Position numbers and translations under genes: made by a program. 64,000 nucleotides of DNA from Saccharina japonica (taxonomy: Eukaryota > Sar > Phaeophyceae > Laminariales > Laminariaceae): the NCBI GenBank assembly GCA_008828725.1, contig MEHQ01004000.1:45866-109865 (forward strand), read 5' to 3'. The notes beneath the pieces were generated by a model. It made no database searches. It saw only the letters and a list, made by a program, of their open reading frames with translations, and was not told the DNA's origin. Positions 1-12,926 of the stretch are shown here, in pieces (the stretch's first letter is position 1; each line of letters starts with the position of its first letter).

Positions 1-710
1 TTTTTAAAAAAGGGGGGGGGGGGGGGGGGGGTGGCGCCCTACCGTCTCCCGTGTTCAGTTATATATAGTTATTGTTCAGGCATAGAGGGAGGGGACATTG
101 TCAGGAACCCCCCCCCCGGAGGGTCGAAGTTGAATAATTCGACGTGAGGTGGCGAAAAACACTGTTCGACCATCCTTGCGCTGAGAGCAAGGAGGCCACA
201 ACTTCCCCTCAACTCTGATACCCCCGAAATAAGGTCAAACATTATTTTACAACGTCTCGGGGAAACATAAATGCCGCCGCAATCTCCGTAGTGCAGTCAC
301 ACACCGCAAACACTTGGACCAATGCAACAATCACACGTATCAGACGTTATTACGGCTACACCCAACGACTATGTCCGACATAGCAGTTATTGTAAATACA
401 AGCCAGCAAACCAGATACCTTGCAGGGGAAAACGATAACTTGACACAAATATAAATGGAAAACATAAAGCATGGGATAAAACAGACAACAACCGGCAGGG
501 ATATAAACCATTATTAGTAGTAGTGGATGAAGCACGCAACGACCACAAGGCCACATTGATACAAAACGAGGAAAGGAAGATACCTCGTAAACTTACTTGA
601 GAAGGGCACAAAATCACACAAAACGTAAATAAAATAAAACGACCACGAAACTCAAACCAAAGCAGCACAGTGTATCGAAAAACGCCGGACAAAGACTTGC
701 AATTTTTTTC
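1..710. other. No gene seen; G-run at the start
   Basis: A run of 21 G at 11-31 follows six A. The open frames on the minus strand have no domain, splice or composition support. Confidence 0.6.
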
Positions 711-1008
711 ACGACTGGGGACTAGCAACGCGCATGATACGCATTCGATTGCGATACTACTGTAACACTTGGACAAAACTTGCTCGATAATAATGGCCCT
801 TTCTCAACACATACCTCGTATTTTTTAGTAAGACCGGAGACTAGCAACGCGAATGTTACTCATTCGATTGCGATACTAACACAATACTAACACTTGGACA
901 AAACTCAAACTTGCTCGATAACAATGGCCCTTTCTCAACACATTATGTTTTAGTAAGACCGGAGACTAGCAACGCGAATGTTACTCATTCGATTGCGATA
1001 CTAACACA
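711..1008. repeat. Tandem repeat, about 120-125 bp unit, 2.4 copies
   Basis: The unit starts GACTAGCAACGCG at 720, 839 and 964 and contains CTCGATAACAATGGCCCTTT. The third copy is partial. Confidence 0.85.
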
Positions 1009-1096
1009 ATTACTCAGCGTGACAGAAAAGTGACCCTCTGTTATTTCGTACCAGAAATAGAGTTAATTAATTATTTTCGGAGTTCGGGCACACGAT

Positions 1097-1352
1097 GTGG
1101 ATTGCTGGCTTGTGTATAATATCTACGCCTTCCGTACCCAGTACGATGCCATCATTTCGTTGCGTTGTCCACCCATCTTGGCATTACGATTTTTTTACGT
1201 ATGCCTGATATTATCGTGGAGTGTGTATGCTGTGTGGATTGCTGGCTTGTGTATACTATCTATGCCTTCCGTACCCAGTACGATGCCATTTCGTTGCGTT
1301 GTCCACCCACCTTGGCATTACGAATTTTATATACCTGATATTACCGTGTAGT
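1097..1352. repeat. Tandem duplication, 137-bp unit
   Basis: GTGGATTGCTGGCTTGTGTA at 1097 recurs at 1234. Each copy includes CCGTACCCAGTACGATGCCA and ends at a TGATATTA(T/C)CGTG motif. Confidence 0.85.
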
Positions 1353-1384
1353 ATATAGATGCCGTGTCGTGGTTTTTGGGTGAA

Positions 1385-1430
1385 GAATCGGCGCGGACGC
1401 TGGGTTTGCTGGATGTTGACGGGTAGAACA
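1385..1430 (+). mobile_element. Fragment of the 11.9-kb fold-back family
   Basis: GAATCGGCGCGGACGCTGGG and TGCTGGATGTTGACGGGTAG are diverged matches to the arm at 11966-12013. Confidence 0.5.
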
Positions 1431-2324
1431 TCATAACGGGTACCTCGACTATTACACGTTAGAACATCATATCAAATAGGACCATAATTTGTTAGGAAAA
1501 ATAGGTGCACATCTATATACAGGTGTATGCCTGTACCACAGGTCGTATTTACTATGGTCCCCCGTAACACGCACGCACACAGAGCAGCTCACAGCGAGGT
1601 AAACTCGATGCACCAGCCAGCATGGAATTCGAATGAGTCCAGTAGGAGTAGTAGTTATATTGTTGGTAAGCAGCCGCCGAAAAGGGGTTGCTTGCTTGTT
1701 ACTTTATTTTGTGTTCTTGCTATTAATAGTTGGCTGTTTGTTTGGTTTTTGTATGGCTTACGGCATACCTGGTACAAAACTAAATCCACAAGTTGAATTA
1801 TAATGAGGAGATATTTGATGCTGAGAAGGGCGCAGCCCTTCGAAGCATCAATAGATGCTCTTCCTAATGGGTTGGGTACGTGCCCGTGGGGGTGTACCCC
1901 CCTGGTCGCGAACGGACACAAACGGACAAAAAACAGTTCTGAAAGCTGCCGCAGCGTGGCTTTATTTAAAGAATCCTTAATATTGAGGTTTGTCTGTCTG
2001 CTCGTCTGCACTTCGTCTGCACTTCGCACTTCGTCTGCACTTCGTTCGCTTTGCTTTTTTTTGGCGCGCGACGCGTACACTGAACCGATTCAGACACGCT
2101 CGGGACTGATAGAGGCCCGCTATTTGTGCCGACCGTCCTGTGCTATTCGTGTCGAAAGCCGTGCCGAGATCGGAGAGCTAGGCGGTAGTGACTGTCATAA
2201 TAGCGCCAACAGAAAGACAATAAAACAGAACGAGTTCTGAAATAATGCGGGAGTCAACACTCTGCACTCTGCAGACGACACGACCACACGCAAAGATTTA
2301 CAGCTAGCTGCAACAAGCAACTAC
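1431..2324. other. No gene supported
   Basis: Open frames of about 140 codons exist on both strands but are mutual shadows. TCGTCTGCACTT is repeated at about 2000-2045. Confidence 0.5.
1817..1849. other. Hairpin-forming palindrome
   Basis: GATGC and AAGGGC pair with GCCCTT and GCATC around GCA. No poly-T tail or other sign of function is seen. Confidence 0.5.
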
Positions 2325-2450
2325 AGCACCACCACCACGGCACCACCACCACCACCACCACCCACCACCACCACGACCACCACCGCCACCCCCGCCCCAC
2401 CACCCCCGCCCCACCAGCCGCAGCAGCACTAGAAGGTGGCGTTGGTGGTT
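2325..2450. repeat. Diverged fragment of the 255-bp minisatellite
   Basis: An ACC triplet run and GCCGCAGCAGCACTAGAAG recur here upstream of the regular array, with extra GCCCCACCACCCCC copies. Confidence 0.65.
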
Positions 2451-2570
2451 GCAGCAGGTGGTGACGGCGGTCATGGTGGTGTCGCTTTGGCCTTGCGCTG
2501 TCCTCTCTCGAGAACGACCCTCCGCTCAAGCTACCGGGGTTGATGCTCTCGAACACGATCACAAACCACC

Positions 2571-3592
2571 GAACACCACCACCACCACCACCACCACCAC
2601 CACCACCACCACCACCACTACGACCACCGCCGACACCCCCGCCCCACTAGCCGCAGCAGCACTAGAAGCTGTTGTTGCTCGTAGTGGGTGGTGGGCGTCG
2701 GTGGTGGCTTGGCGTTGGTGGTGATGGTGGTGGTGTGCTTGTTCGTACTACAGCAGTACAAGTTTTCCAGGTAGGTACGTACCACCGCCGTGCTTCGATA
2801 TACCTGGTAGTACGGCTGTTTCTGTGTATAATATACTAAAGAACACCACCACCACCACCACCACCACCAACACTACGACCACCACCGACACCCCCGCCCC
2901 ACTAGCCGCAGCAGCACTAGAAGCTGTTGTTGCTCGTAGTGGGTGGTGGGCGTCGGTGGTGGCTTGGCGTTGGTGGTGATGGTGGTGGTGTGCTTGTTCG
3001 TACTACAGCAGTACAAGTTTTCCAGGTAGGTACGTACCACCGCCGTGCTTCGATATACCTGGTAGTACGGCTGTTTCTGTGTATAATATACTAAAGAACA
3101 CCACCACCACCACCACCACCACCAACACTACGACCACCACCGACACCCCCGCCCCACTAGCCGCAGCAGCACTAGAAGCTGTTGTTGCTCGTAGTGGGTG
3201 GTGGGCGTCGGTGGTGGCTTGGCGTTGGTGGTGATGGTGGTGGTGTGCTTGTTCGTACTACAGCAGTACAAGTTTTCCAGGTAGGTACGTACCACCGCCG
3301 TGCTTCGATATACCTGGTAGTACGGCTGTTTCTGTGTATAATATACTAAAGAACACCACCACCACCACCACCACCACCAACACTACGACCACCACCGACA
3401 CCCCCGCCCCACTAGCCGCAGCAGCACTAGAAGCTGTTGTTGCTCGTAGTGGGTGGTGGGCGTCGGTGGTGGCTTGGCGTTGGTGGTGATGGTGGTGGTG
3501 TGCTTGTTCGTACTACAGCAGTACAAGTTTTCCAGGTAGGTACGTACCACCGCCGTGCTTCGATATACCTGGTAGTACGGCTGTTTCTGTGC
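2571..3592. repeat. Minisatellite, 255-bp unit, four copies
   Basis: Units start GAACACCACCACC at 2571, 2841, 3096 and 3351. The last three are practically identical. Each holds an ACC triplet run, GCCGCAGCAGCACTAGAAGC, a GGTGGT-rich part and TACCAGGTA-type half palindromes. Reading frames through it are not genes. Confidence 0.9.
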
Positions 3593-4315
3593 AACGAGTG
3601 CACAGCTTGCTGTATAGTATACTAACCGGGCACAAAAGAACACGACCTCTTTTTTTCCTCTTTTTTTTTTTATACTCGAACTTTTCTTTGCATTGTACTA
3701 GCTGCTGCTGTACCTGCTCAGTTCGTCATTATGGTACCAGTTTTTTTTTTTTCGCATTTTCGGTAATATAATATTATTCCAATATGTGACCTGCCCAGTA
3801 CACAGAGTAGTATTAATAGTACACATATACATGATAATTTTGTTTCATTTTTTTACGATAACTTGATCTTGGAACCATTGTACCATTTTTCTTTTTATTA
3901 TTATACCTGCACCTACGTACGTATTTGACCTGCCCAGTACACAGCATTGTAGTAGTACACATACATACATGATGCCCTGCCAGTTTTCGTCGTTTCCATA
4001 TAATAATGCACCAACACACACAGCCCAGCGATCCACTTAATAACCACTGTACAAGGTTGTTGCGCTGACACGCATCGCTTAACAAGAAATGTTGGTGGGT
4101 GGTGTTGGCGATGGTGGGACTACCAGCCCAGGGACCAACCGACCCACCCAGTAACTCTCTCACCCACCACGCACACCCATCAACTACTTGCCGGTCACTA
4201 AAAAAAAGGTTTCTGTGCTGACACAAATCGCTTAAAAAAAAACGATCCAATCAATCACGATTGATTATTGTAGGAACACAGCAAAAAGAGAAGAATCGCC
4301 AACGCAGTAGCTTAA

Positions 4316-4370
4316 TGCAGTTAGGAGTTTGACCACTTGAAGGCGTCTGTCACGCTCCTCATTCCACCGT
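4316..4370 (+). repeat. Dispersed repeat, partner at 8556-8610
   Basis: GCAGTTAGGAGTTTGACCAC, then AGGCGTCTGTC and CCTCATTCC, recur in the same order at 8.56 kb. Confidence 0.55.
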
Positions 4371-5435
4371 TCTTGTAAGTGGGTTTCAGTATGGCAACAC
4401 TATTATATTTCCGATACGATGGGATTTATTTGTACACTAAAACACATACACTTATTTTGTACATATCTCAAAATGGGCGTACTACAGTACTACTGCAGTA
4501 CCGCTGCGATGTATTCGTAGACTAAATACTCGTATGTATATTATACGAGAGTACACTTATTTTGTACAGATTTCAAAATGGTGATACTGAAACCAATACA
4601 AATTATTTTTATGGGCGTTAATATACAACCAACCCTAAAAAATACATACAGCTAACATAAGAAAATAAATGCTGCTTTGTTGTTTCGATTATGCTCATGA
4701 AATATTGTATGTACGGTACCACTCGTGGGGGAAACACTTTGTGTGTGTGACTGATCATTCCGCGTTAAGGTGTTTCTACAACATGCAAGACAATAGAGAC
4801 ATGTTGTATATCGCTGGGAAGAGTACAGCAGTACTTTGCAGGCCAACTTGTACTGATTGCACCGTTTCGTCTCTGTTCTCGTGATTTGTGTAGGTGGTTG
4901 TGGGCAATGTACGGTATAGGCCCGTCAGTACCAAATCTATATTAATAGTTGTAAGGTAGGTTGCTCGTGGTATAATTAACTATTTTAGCGAAAGAGGGAA
5001 AACAATATGCAACATTGGGCATATATTTATATGTTTTTAGTTGATTTCCAACAATAACCCGAATGCGAAACTTCTATATAGAAATTTCGCTGCATCGTGT
5101 GTCAACCTACGGAAAAAGTGCTGTACCTCCTCTTGACCCTCTTGGTCGGTTATTATGCGGCGTCTGTGAATCGGTAGAAGAGCTGTGGTTGATGCACTTA
5201 TCGCTCTATGGTTGACGCTCGCTGTGAACGACAGTGGCTACCCCATACGAGTACACTGTTACTGGTTACATCAGCAGTAGTATCCATTATAGGTACCTAC
5301 TACGTGCTCGTATACTCGTATTGTTAGGAGCCAACGAATAGAAAATGTTGATTTGATTCTTGATTTTGGCGGCCTTGGTGATTAATTCACAGAGAAAAGG
5401 ACGTTTTGTGTGGGATACTACTGTAAAACCTACCA

Positions 5436-5515
5436 CATCGGCACAGACACTGCTGTATGTGCTGGATGTCGACGGGTAGAAAGGACGGTGAAATGTGAAA
5501 AAAAACACACACATA
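5436..5515 (+). mobile_element. Fragment of the 11.9-kb fold-back family
   Basis: ATCGGCACAGACACTG and GTGCTGGATGTCGACGGGTA, then GAAAGGACGGTGAAATGTGA and a CACACA run, repeat the arm at 11966-12049 in the same order. Confidence 0.6.
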
Positions 5516-6084
5516 CCAAGGCACTGGTATATACCTGGTATGTATGTGATACATGAAATCGTGTGGTATACTCGATAAGTGTTTCCTTAAATAGCATGAT
5601 GACTATACTTTTACGTGTTTTTGTTGATCCCCTACGTACACCAACCAGTTAATACAGGTATACTCTAACTAACTGCTGTGCACGTAGGGTATCAACGTGT
5701 ATGTATGTATGCGTATCGCTCACAGCGATCCCAAACCACGGTGTCGAATTGAGAAATAAGCGGTGTGTTATCCCCCCGTATAGCGTCCACGGACTGAGTA
5801 CAAAAAAGAACAACCACATACCATAGGGAAACGGGCAACACAGAGGCAAACACAACGAGAAACACACGAAGCGAGGCCGATGCGGCATGGCAGCTTTTGT
5901 TTTTGAGTTGACCTGGCTTCCTTTGCGTAGGCTTGTTTCGTGGTAGGGGATGCATGTCATACACAGGACATAGGACGACGTGTCGTAGATTTCTTGTATT
6001 GGACCACAGTCATTACTACAGTACTTCCGTAGGGGTACATGTTTCCCTGCAATTTCGGGTTGGAATTATGACCGAATATATATA

Positions 6085-6410
6085 TCGCCCCGATGGTCTA
6101 GAGGTAACCTCGAACGCTTCTGAACGTTGATGTCTGGAGTTCGAATCTCACGTGGGTCGGACTTTTGAGTATATTTGCAAAAAAAAATAAAAAACGGAAT
6201 CAACTGCTGAGAACGCCAATTAATAGTAGCGTGGGTAGGCACAATTCGATGCGAGTCGACGAGGGAAGGAAAGGCTGAAGTCTTCTCGCGATAAAAATGC
6301 AAGGCAAGAACCGTAGTGGGGGAGGAGGGAGAGGAGCCTACTTTGTGACCCCGGATCTGAGTTACGACTAGGGAGGAGAGAGAAAGGAAGGGCGAAGATA
6401 ATAAATGGGA
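6085..6410 (+). mobile_element. tRNA-derived SINE, copy 1
   Basis: An internal Pol III promoter is visible: A box TGGTCTAGAGG at 6094-6104 and B box GTTCGAATC at 6139-6147, both perfect matches to the tRNA consensus and correctly spaced. A body of about 250 bp follows, and it matches a second copy at 33.8 kb (GTGACCCCGGATCTGAGTTA region near 6347). An AT run ends it. It is not a functional tRNA: the acceptor stem does not close well. Confidence 0.75.
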
Positions 6411-7025
6411 TGGACAAATATATATATATATATATATTTAGATATAATAGGAGTTCCTTGACACAGACAGACATCATAATCCGTTGTCAATCTTAAGGTC
6501 GCGAACCATATTTAGGTATGAGGTTTTAGGTATGAGGTGTGCCGATCTTCCCGTGGAGAAGGGGAATATAAATTTGATTAAAAGGCACAACAAGCACATG
6601 TCACCCTTTCAGCTTTGATCGGTGAAACGTCGGCGAGGAGTCGGCACAAAGCCATTCATTTGAGGGACGGCATTATTATTGGTACCAGGTACGATAATAA
6701 GTTTGTCAAGCTTTCAGGGATGACTGGAACAAGAGCTGCAAATTGCCAGATGGCAAATGTAAACGTAATAATATACAATTAATAATATACAAATAATAAT
6801 ATACTATTATTAATAATATTGGAAAAATTGCTCGTTTCAATCATAGTCCATCGGACGTTCAACCGTCACTACCACCACAGCCAGCCGTACTCGCGGAAAT
6901 CACGAGGCGTAGGCAGGCGCTTGGACTTCAGGGTATTAATCTATACGGCATTTTATCGCCGATAACACCTAACACGACCAAGATCACTATCCGTTGGGTA
7001 TTGCCCCCCACCCGTATTACGAACT

Positions 7026-7078
7026 TCACCACCACCACCGCCGCCACCACCACCACCACCACCACCACCTCCACCACC
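7026..7078. repeat. (ACC)n triplet run
   Basis: ACCACCACCGCC-type triplets in intergenic DNA. Confidence 0.9.
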
Positions 7079-8555
7079 CACACAGCCGCTACGTTCGGCC
7101 ATCACCTCCGCCCGCTTCTTGGTTCACGCCCCGGCACTCGCCCTGTCAGCCCATCCAGTTACAAACTAAGCACACTGTTCGACCCCATCCATGCTCACCA
7201 AACTGATTAATTAACGTCTCCGGCAAAAACCTCGGCGCTGGTCAGCGAGTTGAGTCGCTTGGATACATCGGCTAGATACAAGTATTAATAGTACGCGACA
7301 CCACGAATTTGTTTATATTATCTGTGGACGACGCTCGAATACTTAGAAAAGGCGAGAGATGTGTCCTACTCTAACTTCATTCAGCATACAAATGACCACA
7401 TCATCGTTTGTCTCCGTCGAAAAGCCTACGTAGTCTCAAATTGTTCACTCCCGAAGCGCTGCTGTCGCATATTGTACGCAGTCGCTGCTGACTTGACGAG
7501 GAGAGCCCATAGACCAGCGACTAATTGCGCTTTCTGTCATCGGGTAGGACCTGTGACTACCCTTGCCAAAAGGATGCTTTGTCGATCTTATACGCTCGCA
7601 AGGGGAGGCATGGCTGATCAAGCGGTGCATCTGCGATGCGGCTTCCTTATCGTCTACCCCGCCGTGTTCTCCCACCCGACAAGCTGTGCGGGCAAGGAAA
7701 CGCACAAGAAAACCACACTGCGGCGCAATTCAATAAATTAAACCCCGCACAAACGGCATCGTTCGATTCTTAAACGCATCTAGACCGTGAGACGGAATTT
7801 CGCTACGTACTTCAACTCAATCAAGGCTTGCTGAGTTATTTTAGATATGCACCAAAACCACTCGTGTTAAAAAGTCAACACTGAGTGAAGGGATTGCAAT
7901 TATTGAGTTTTGCAGCCAGACGGTCCGCAGGTCGTGCTTTTGTTTCTTCAGATGATATATCCCAAACTCAATGAGCTACGTACCAGGTTTCAGTCAACGC
8001 TGACCTATTATATGGATGCAAACATACGAAGTATGTTATTATTATTGTGCTTATCTACAGCATCACGGTGCGGCACGGTTTTGATCAGGTTTTACCTAAC
8101 GCTAACCGCACCTACCTCACTGTACAGTCTCAAAAACACCGCACCGCACCGCACCGCATCGCTGGACCCTCAAAATACGAAGGTGCGTACCACACCCCAC
8201 CGCGGGACTATAAACACCTCATCGCGGTTCGATGGTACACCATGAGATGTCTTGAAGAAAAAACGAAATTTCCTTCTTGCCCCCGATCGAAACGAAACGT
8301 TTGGTTAAGAACGACCCTCACAGGTCTGAAACACTTCTTCTGTACGTACAATATATATTATACGAGGTATAGTACTGCGGGCCATATAATACATATCATA
8401 CCTGGCATAATTTATCCAATATATACCAGGTGTACTGCATATCACAGTACTATTACTTACTGTATTTGTACATAGGAACACTGACTACTACTGTGTTGTG
8501 TCCCGTACGAGATAGCTGGTGCCACCCCCACCCAGTTATTAATAGTAGCCTAATA

Positions 8556-8610
8556 ACGCAGTTAAGAGCTTGATCAATTACCAGGCGTCTGTCGGGCACC
8601 TCATTCCGCC
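8556..8610 (+). repeat. Dispersed repeat, partner at 4316-4370
   Basis: GCAGTTAAGAGCTTGATCAA, then AGGCGTCTGTC and CCTCATTCC. Confidence 0.55.
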
Positions 8611-8661
8611 AACTCTTTAAACGCTTGGCTGTTTCCCATATAATAAATATATATTAAAAAA

Positions 8662-8745
8662 TTAAAAAAACAACAGCTGTGAGCTCGAGGATTTCGTCGA
8701 AGCTCATCTTTGCTAGCTGAGTGTAATACTTCGATCGCGCGTACT
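8662..8745. mobile_element. Solo arm of the 17.1-kb inverted-repeat element
   Basis: CAACAGCTGTGAGCTCGAGG ... TTCGTCGAAGCTC ... TACTTCGATCGCGCGTA matches the arms at 17.1 and 17.5 kb. No second arm is seen nearby. Confidence 0.55.
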
Positions 8746-11700
8746 TACGGATTTTATATGTCCTCATGTAGGATGTACATCCCGTGTGAGGGGGACACAA
8801 TCTGAGGCTGTAGAATTCAGGAAGTGCGTGTCTATTTGTGGGGGAAGGAAAAATTAAATTAAATTAAAACTAAAATTAAACAGTCTGAAATAAACGTACC
8901 AGGTATACTATAGTGTTCCGACGAGTTTACGTGATAGAGGGGTTCTACTATTTGTAGCCATGTATGGTATATAAGAAGAGGTGTGTGAGGACAGGTTATG
9001 GAGTACAACTTAAAAGCACCCGGATGAATTTTTAATTATATATATACGAGATACTTGGTACCAAGTACGGCGAACTTGCTTGAAATTTTCGCTCTGTCCA
9101 TAGTATGGTAAGATATGACGCTGAGAATGTGGACGCTCTTAACGTCACAGCCTCGTCACAGCAGTCCCTATAATCCTATATACGAGTATCTACCCTGCTT
9201 GACGAATTAAGAGATCAGTTACATCGTCTCCATCTTGGCTGGGGGGAAATCTCCCAGGCGCTCGTACCCTCGCCGAAGGTGAGGTACCTTGGTGATCTAC
9301 AAGCTACAAGCTGACGACAAGTGAGACTCACGATCATTGTTTTTATTTGTTGACGAGTCCCGCGGATTGTGAGATCGGTCGCGTACAGCAGCAGCAGCAG
9401 AAGACAGCATAGAGAAAGCGCCGTCTGCATAGAGCCGACAAGGCGGTAGGTATTATTCTATATTATTTTCGAGCTGGATGCAGCAAAGAGAAAGGGAGTG
9501 GAGGACGATCGCCGACGGCGAGCGGGGGGCGGGCTCGGTTAAACCATTATATTAAACTGTATACCGGTCAAGAAGTATTATTGTGTGCGAGACGAGACCG
9601 AGATAATTATAATGACTTTGATCGACGGGAGGGTTTGCATCTAACTTTGTTTGGGTATGATGGCTCACTGCTGTGGATGGATGCAAACAGACACGGCAAC
9701 CGCTCGAGTAGAGAGGTATCAAAGCATGCGAGGTGCGTGGCGGTGCAAGTAAGAAGGGCTGAATCCCAAATAATGGGACTCTTTTCTGCCTTTTTGGTTC
9801 GTGTATAAAGAAAGGGTGAACCACAGACAAAAACAGTGAGCGGTGACTGCTTTGCTCAGTTGTTTCAGTATGTTTGGTGAACATAAGAAGACTGGGGCAC
9901 GCCCTGACGAGCACTGGCCGGCGTAGAGGCGAAGTCAGTCTCCCATAGTACCGAGTATCCGGCCGCTCAAAAGAAAGTAAATCACAAGATAGCCAGCCTA
10001 AATTGGAAATTTAGGAAATCTCTCCGCCTCACTGAGCTTTAAAAAGAAAGGTGACCCTTCCTGCGGCTGACCTTTGCCCAAGGCACCATTCAGCGGGAAC
10101 TGCTACTATCAATAGTAGGGGAAACATATTCTTGGGGACGAAAATAAGAAAACGCAAACAAAGTAAATGTGTTTTCGCGCACGCCCATATTAGGAACGTC
10201 AAACTGAGCAATATTTCAGGCTTCTTGAGAGAAGGCCTGTACTTTCACTGTACGCGAGCAGGAAGAGGCCACCTGGTCCCCCACACGACTTCCGAGGCCG
10301 TTGCTGGCCCTTCACGATGAGCCTTCTCCATCTCAAATAATAATACAACAGCAGTATTCTATGTAAATGGTGTACTCGAGCAGATCAATGTGCGTGCTTC
10401 AGAGTCAGATGGGCGAAACATCCAACCTGCGGAGGGCCATATATAACCATGTACGTATGTATAATATGTGTACGAAGTACATATATGGGTTGATTTTTGG
10501 ATGGTGTGTGCTCTTCAGGTTTTAGCTTGCTGTTTCATGCATCCAAGGATGTCCAGTACACAACCCACCTCTTCAGTGTCCACGCTGATTCTCCACCCCG
10601 CCTTGAAATCGATAACAAGCTCTGTGGCAACGAAAATCGAGACAGCGATCACTCATCGCCAAAACACACAACTAACTATTTATAGTTGCGATACGTACAT
10701 ATACTACGTCGTACAGTAGAAAGGCAATGCCACATGACAGCTCAGTCCGTGAGGAAATCTTGACATAAATAAGTCGTTAAGACTCCACATTATAATTTAC
10801 CAATTTCGACAGGTTGAGCAGCGTAAAATGAGGGTGGGGGGCGGACGGTCTATTTATTTTCATCGTTTTGCAGCCACAGACAACATAAACAAAACAAGTA
10901 ATTGTTCCGGAACATTGAAGTTTTCAAACGTTGATGTGGACTGTCAGTCATTTTGTTGAAGTCATGGCCAAGGGGTGGTAACAATAGTATGCCGACAAAA
11001 ACAGTACGTTAAATAAGTGAAATACAAAAATATATAAAAGGAGAAATATACGCATTCAAAACAGACTAAGGGTGGATGTAATTAACTAATTAATGACTTA
11101 ATAAAGTAAAGTAAAGTCGGTTTGGATCAATTAATTTCGACACAAGAGGGACACGATACAACTTATTCGTGTTTCATTCACAGCACCATGTGACTTGTCT
11201 CTAGATTGGGCGTCCGTACTTCCTCAATGGAGGTCTACACTTCGACTTGGCGGAAATGCAGTGGTCGAAACTACAGTAGTAGTACACAACCACAAAGACA
11301 AACTGAGACAAAACATAACACCACCAACTGAACGTTGCGTTTCCCTCGCGCGCAGCTACTACATACAGCTCTCCTCGCATGCAACCACAACATTTAATAC
11401 GAAATCGAAGCACGTTCTCCTGATGGGGGTTCGGAGAGAGCTGGGTGCGTCAAACAGCGGTCTTGGGCAACCAGAAAAACGACTCACGAGAGGTGTTTTC
11501 GTGAAGAACTATTTTTTGTCCCCAGCAACACACAACCTCTTGTTGTGCAATCATCGCAAAAGGATTCATTTTTTTTCACGCACAGGACAGGAGTCTATTA
11601 ATAAATCGCGTAGTATGTAGTATGTTCTGGCTGCAACCCCGAGGAAGGCACGGTTTCTACCAAACGTGCGGCGGTCTCCAATTATTAGCGATTTTGTTTT

Positions 11701-11889
11701 ACTACTACTACTGCTTGTAGTACGCGCGCGTACCGGAAATAATTCCGTACAGGAATATTTAACTTATAACGTCGTGATATATCGTATTTTGTTTGGCCTA
11801 AAAAAGGGCAAAAACGGCCTGAAAAGCTCTGGATTTGTTTGTGTTTAATTTAATAGCACCCCTTGATCCCTACTATTTAATACTGCCTA
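8746..11889. other. Intergenic, no gene supported
   Basis: The sequence is AT-rich with short frames only. The frame at 11195-11620 lacks domain or repeat structure. Confidence 0.5.
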
Positions 11890-12926
11890 CTGCTCTGCTT
11901 ACTGCACTGAGCGTAGTATCTCTGTGTCGTAGTTTTGTGACCACAGAATTGGTACCTTTTTAGGATGATGAATCGGCACGGACACTGGGTGTGCTGGATG
12001 TCGACGGGTAGAAAGGAAGGTTTAATGTGAAGAACACACACACACACACCGCTACGTCGTACATGTTATCAACCACAAAATGGGCTTACAACATATACTC
12101 GAATGCCACACATAGTATCATATTGCCCGCCATGCGAAGCAGAATAGGACGAAATGGACGGGGTTTTTGTGGGGGTCCTTGGGCTGGCGCTAGCGGCTAC
12201 AAAGAGTCCCGACCAACCACGGGGCTTCAACAAGGTCAGCAACAGCAAGACAAGTCGTTTCCGTACATAAGAATAACTGTTCTTGTATTTCTAAAAAGGA
12301 AATCTGAACGAGCCGGTTCCAGGTTCCCCAAAGCATGCCACTACTGCTGCTGTAGGTGAAGCTTGTCGCACATATTCGACATATTTGACGGTGTAGGGCC
12401 AATATCAAGTCACTTATTGCCACAAATATCGGTCCTAAACTGAAACTAAACCAAGATTACGAGGCACACCCGCACAGTTCGGGCGTTGACCGCACAAAGG
12501 CCCAAATGTCCACGCCGTTGTTCACGTAGAGATAGATGCTGAACACAAACACACGTGTTTTCTGTGGGCTGTGTGTGCGTGTTATAGTTTGTTTCGCCAG
12601 GGATTGGGGATTCCTTAAGTGACAGTTATGGGGAGGGGGGGGCGGTGGCAAATCTCTGGCGGATATAACCAAATAAAAACACCGTCCGTTAATTAATGGG
12701 AGTATACTCACTTGTAGGGGCTAGCTCAACCCGTGCTTCGCAATTTTACAGGGTTCATCATACGATGTGTGTGTGTGTGTGTTGTTCACATTAAACCTTC
12801 CTTTCTACCCGTCGACATCCAGCACACCCAGTGTCCGTGCCGATTCATCATCCTAAAAAGGTACCAGTTCTGTGGTCACAAAACTACGACACAGAGATAC
12901 TACACTCAGTGCAGTAAGCAGAGCAG
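11890..12926. mobile_element. Fold-back element with about 160-bp terminal inverted repeats
   Basis: The left arm, 11890-12049 (CTGCTCTGCTTACTGCACTG to a run of AC), returns as a nearly exact inverse at 12767-12926. It includes the signature GTGCTGGATGTCGACGGGTA. The 720 bp between the arms show no recognisable transposase. No target duplication is clear. Related fragments occur at 1.4 and 5.4 kb. Confidence 0.7.

Larger units (their letters stand above)
3593..6084. other. AT-rich intergenic, no gene supported
   Basis: Only short frames are present, together with T-runs, GTACTACAGTACT-type palindromes and the repeat fragments listed separately. Confidence 0.5.
6411..8661. other. Intergenic, no gene supported
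   Basis: A frame of 126 codons at 7361-7741 has an open antisense partner over 7445-7705. Neither shows a known motif. Confidence 0.45.

Noticed and set aside
2254-2724. Pro/Thr- and Trp-rich frames over the ACC/GGT tracts
   Set aside because: Triplet repeats in frame, inside or beside the minisatellite.
6066-6302. Minus-strand frame of 78 codons with EIRTPDINVQ
   Set aside because: This is the tRNA-like head of the SINE read backwards, a common false protein.
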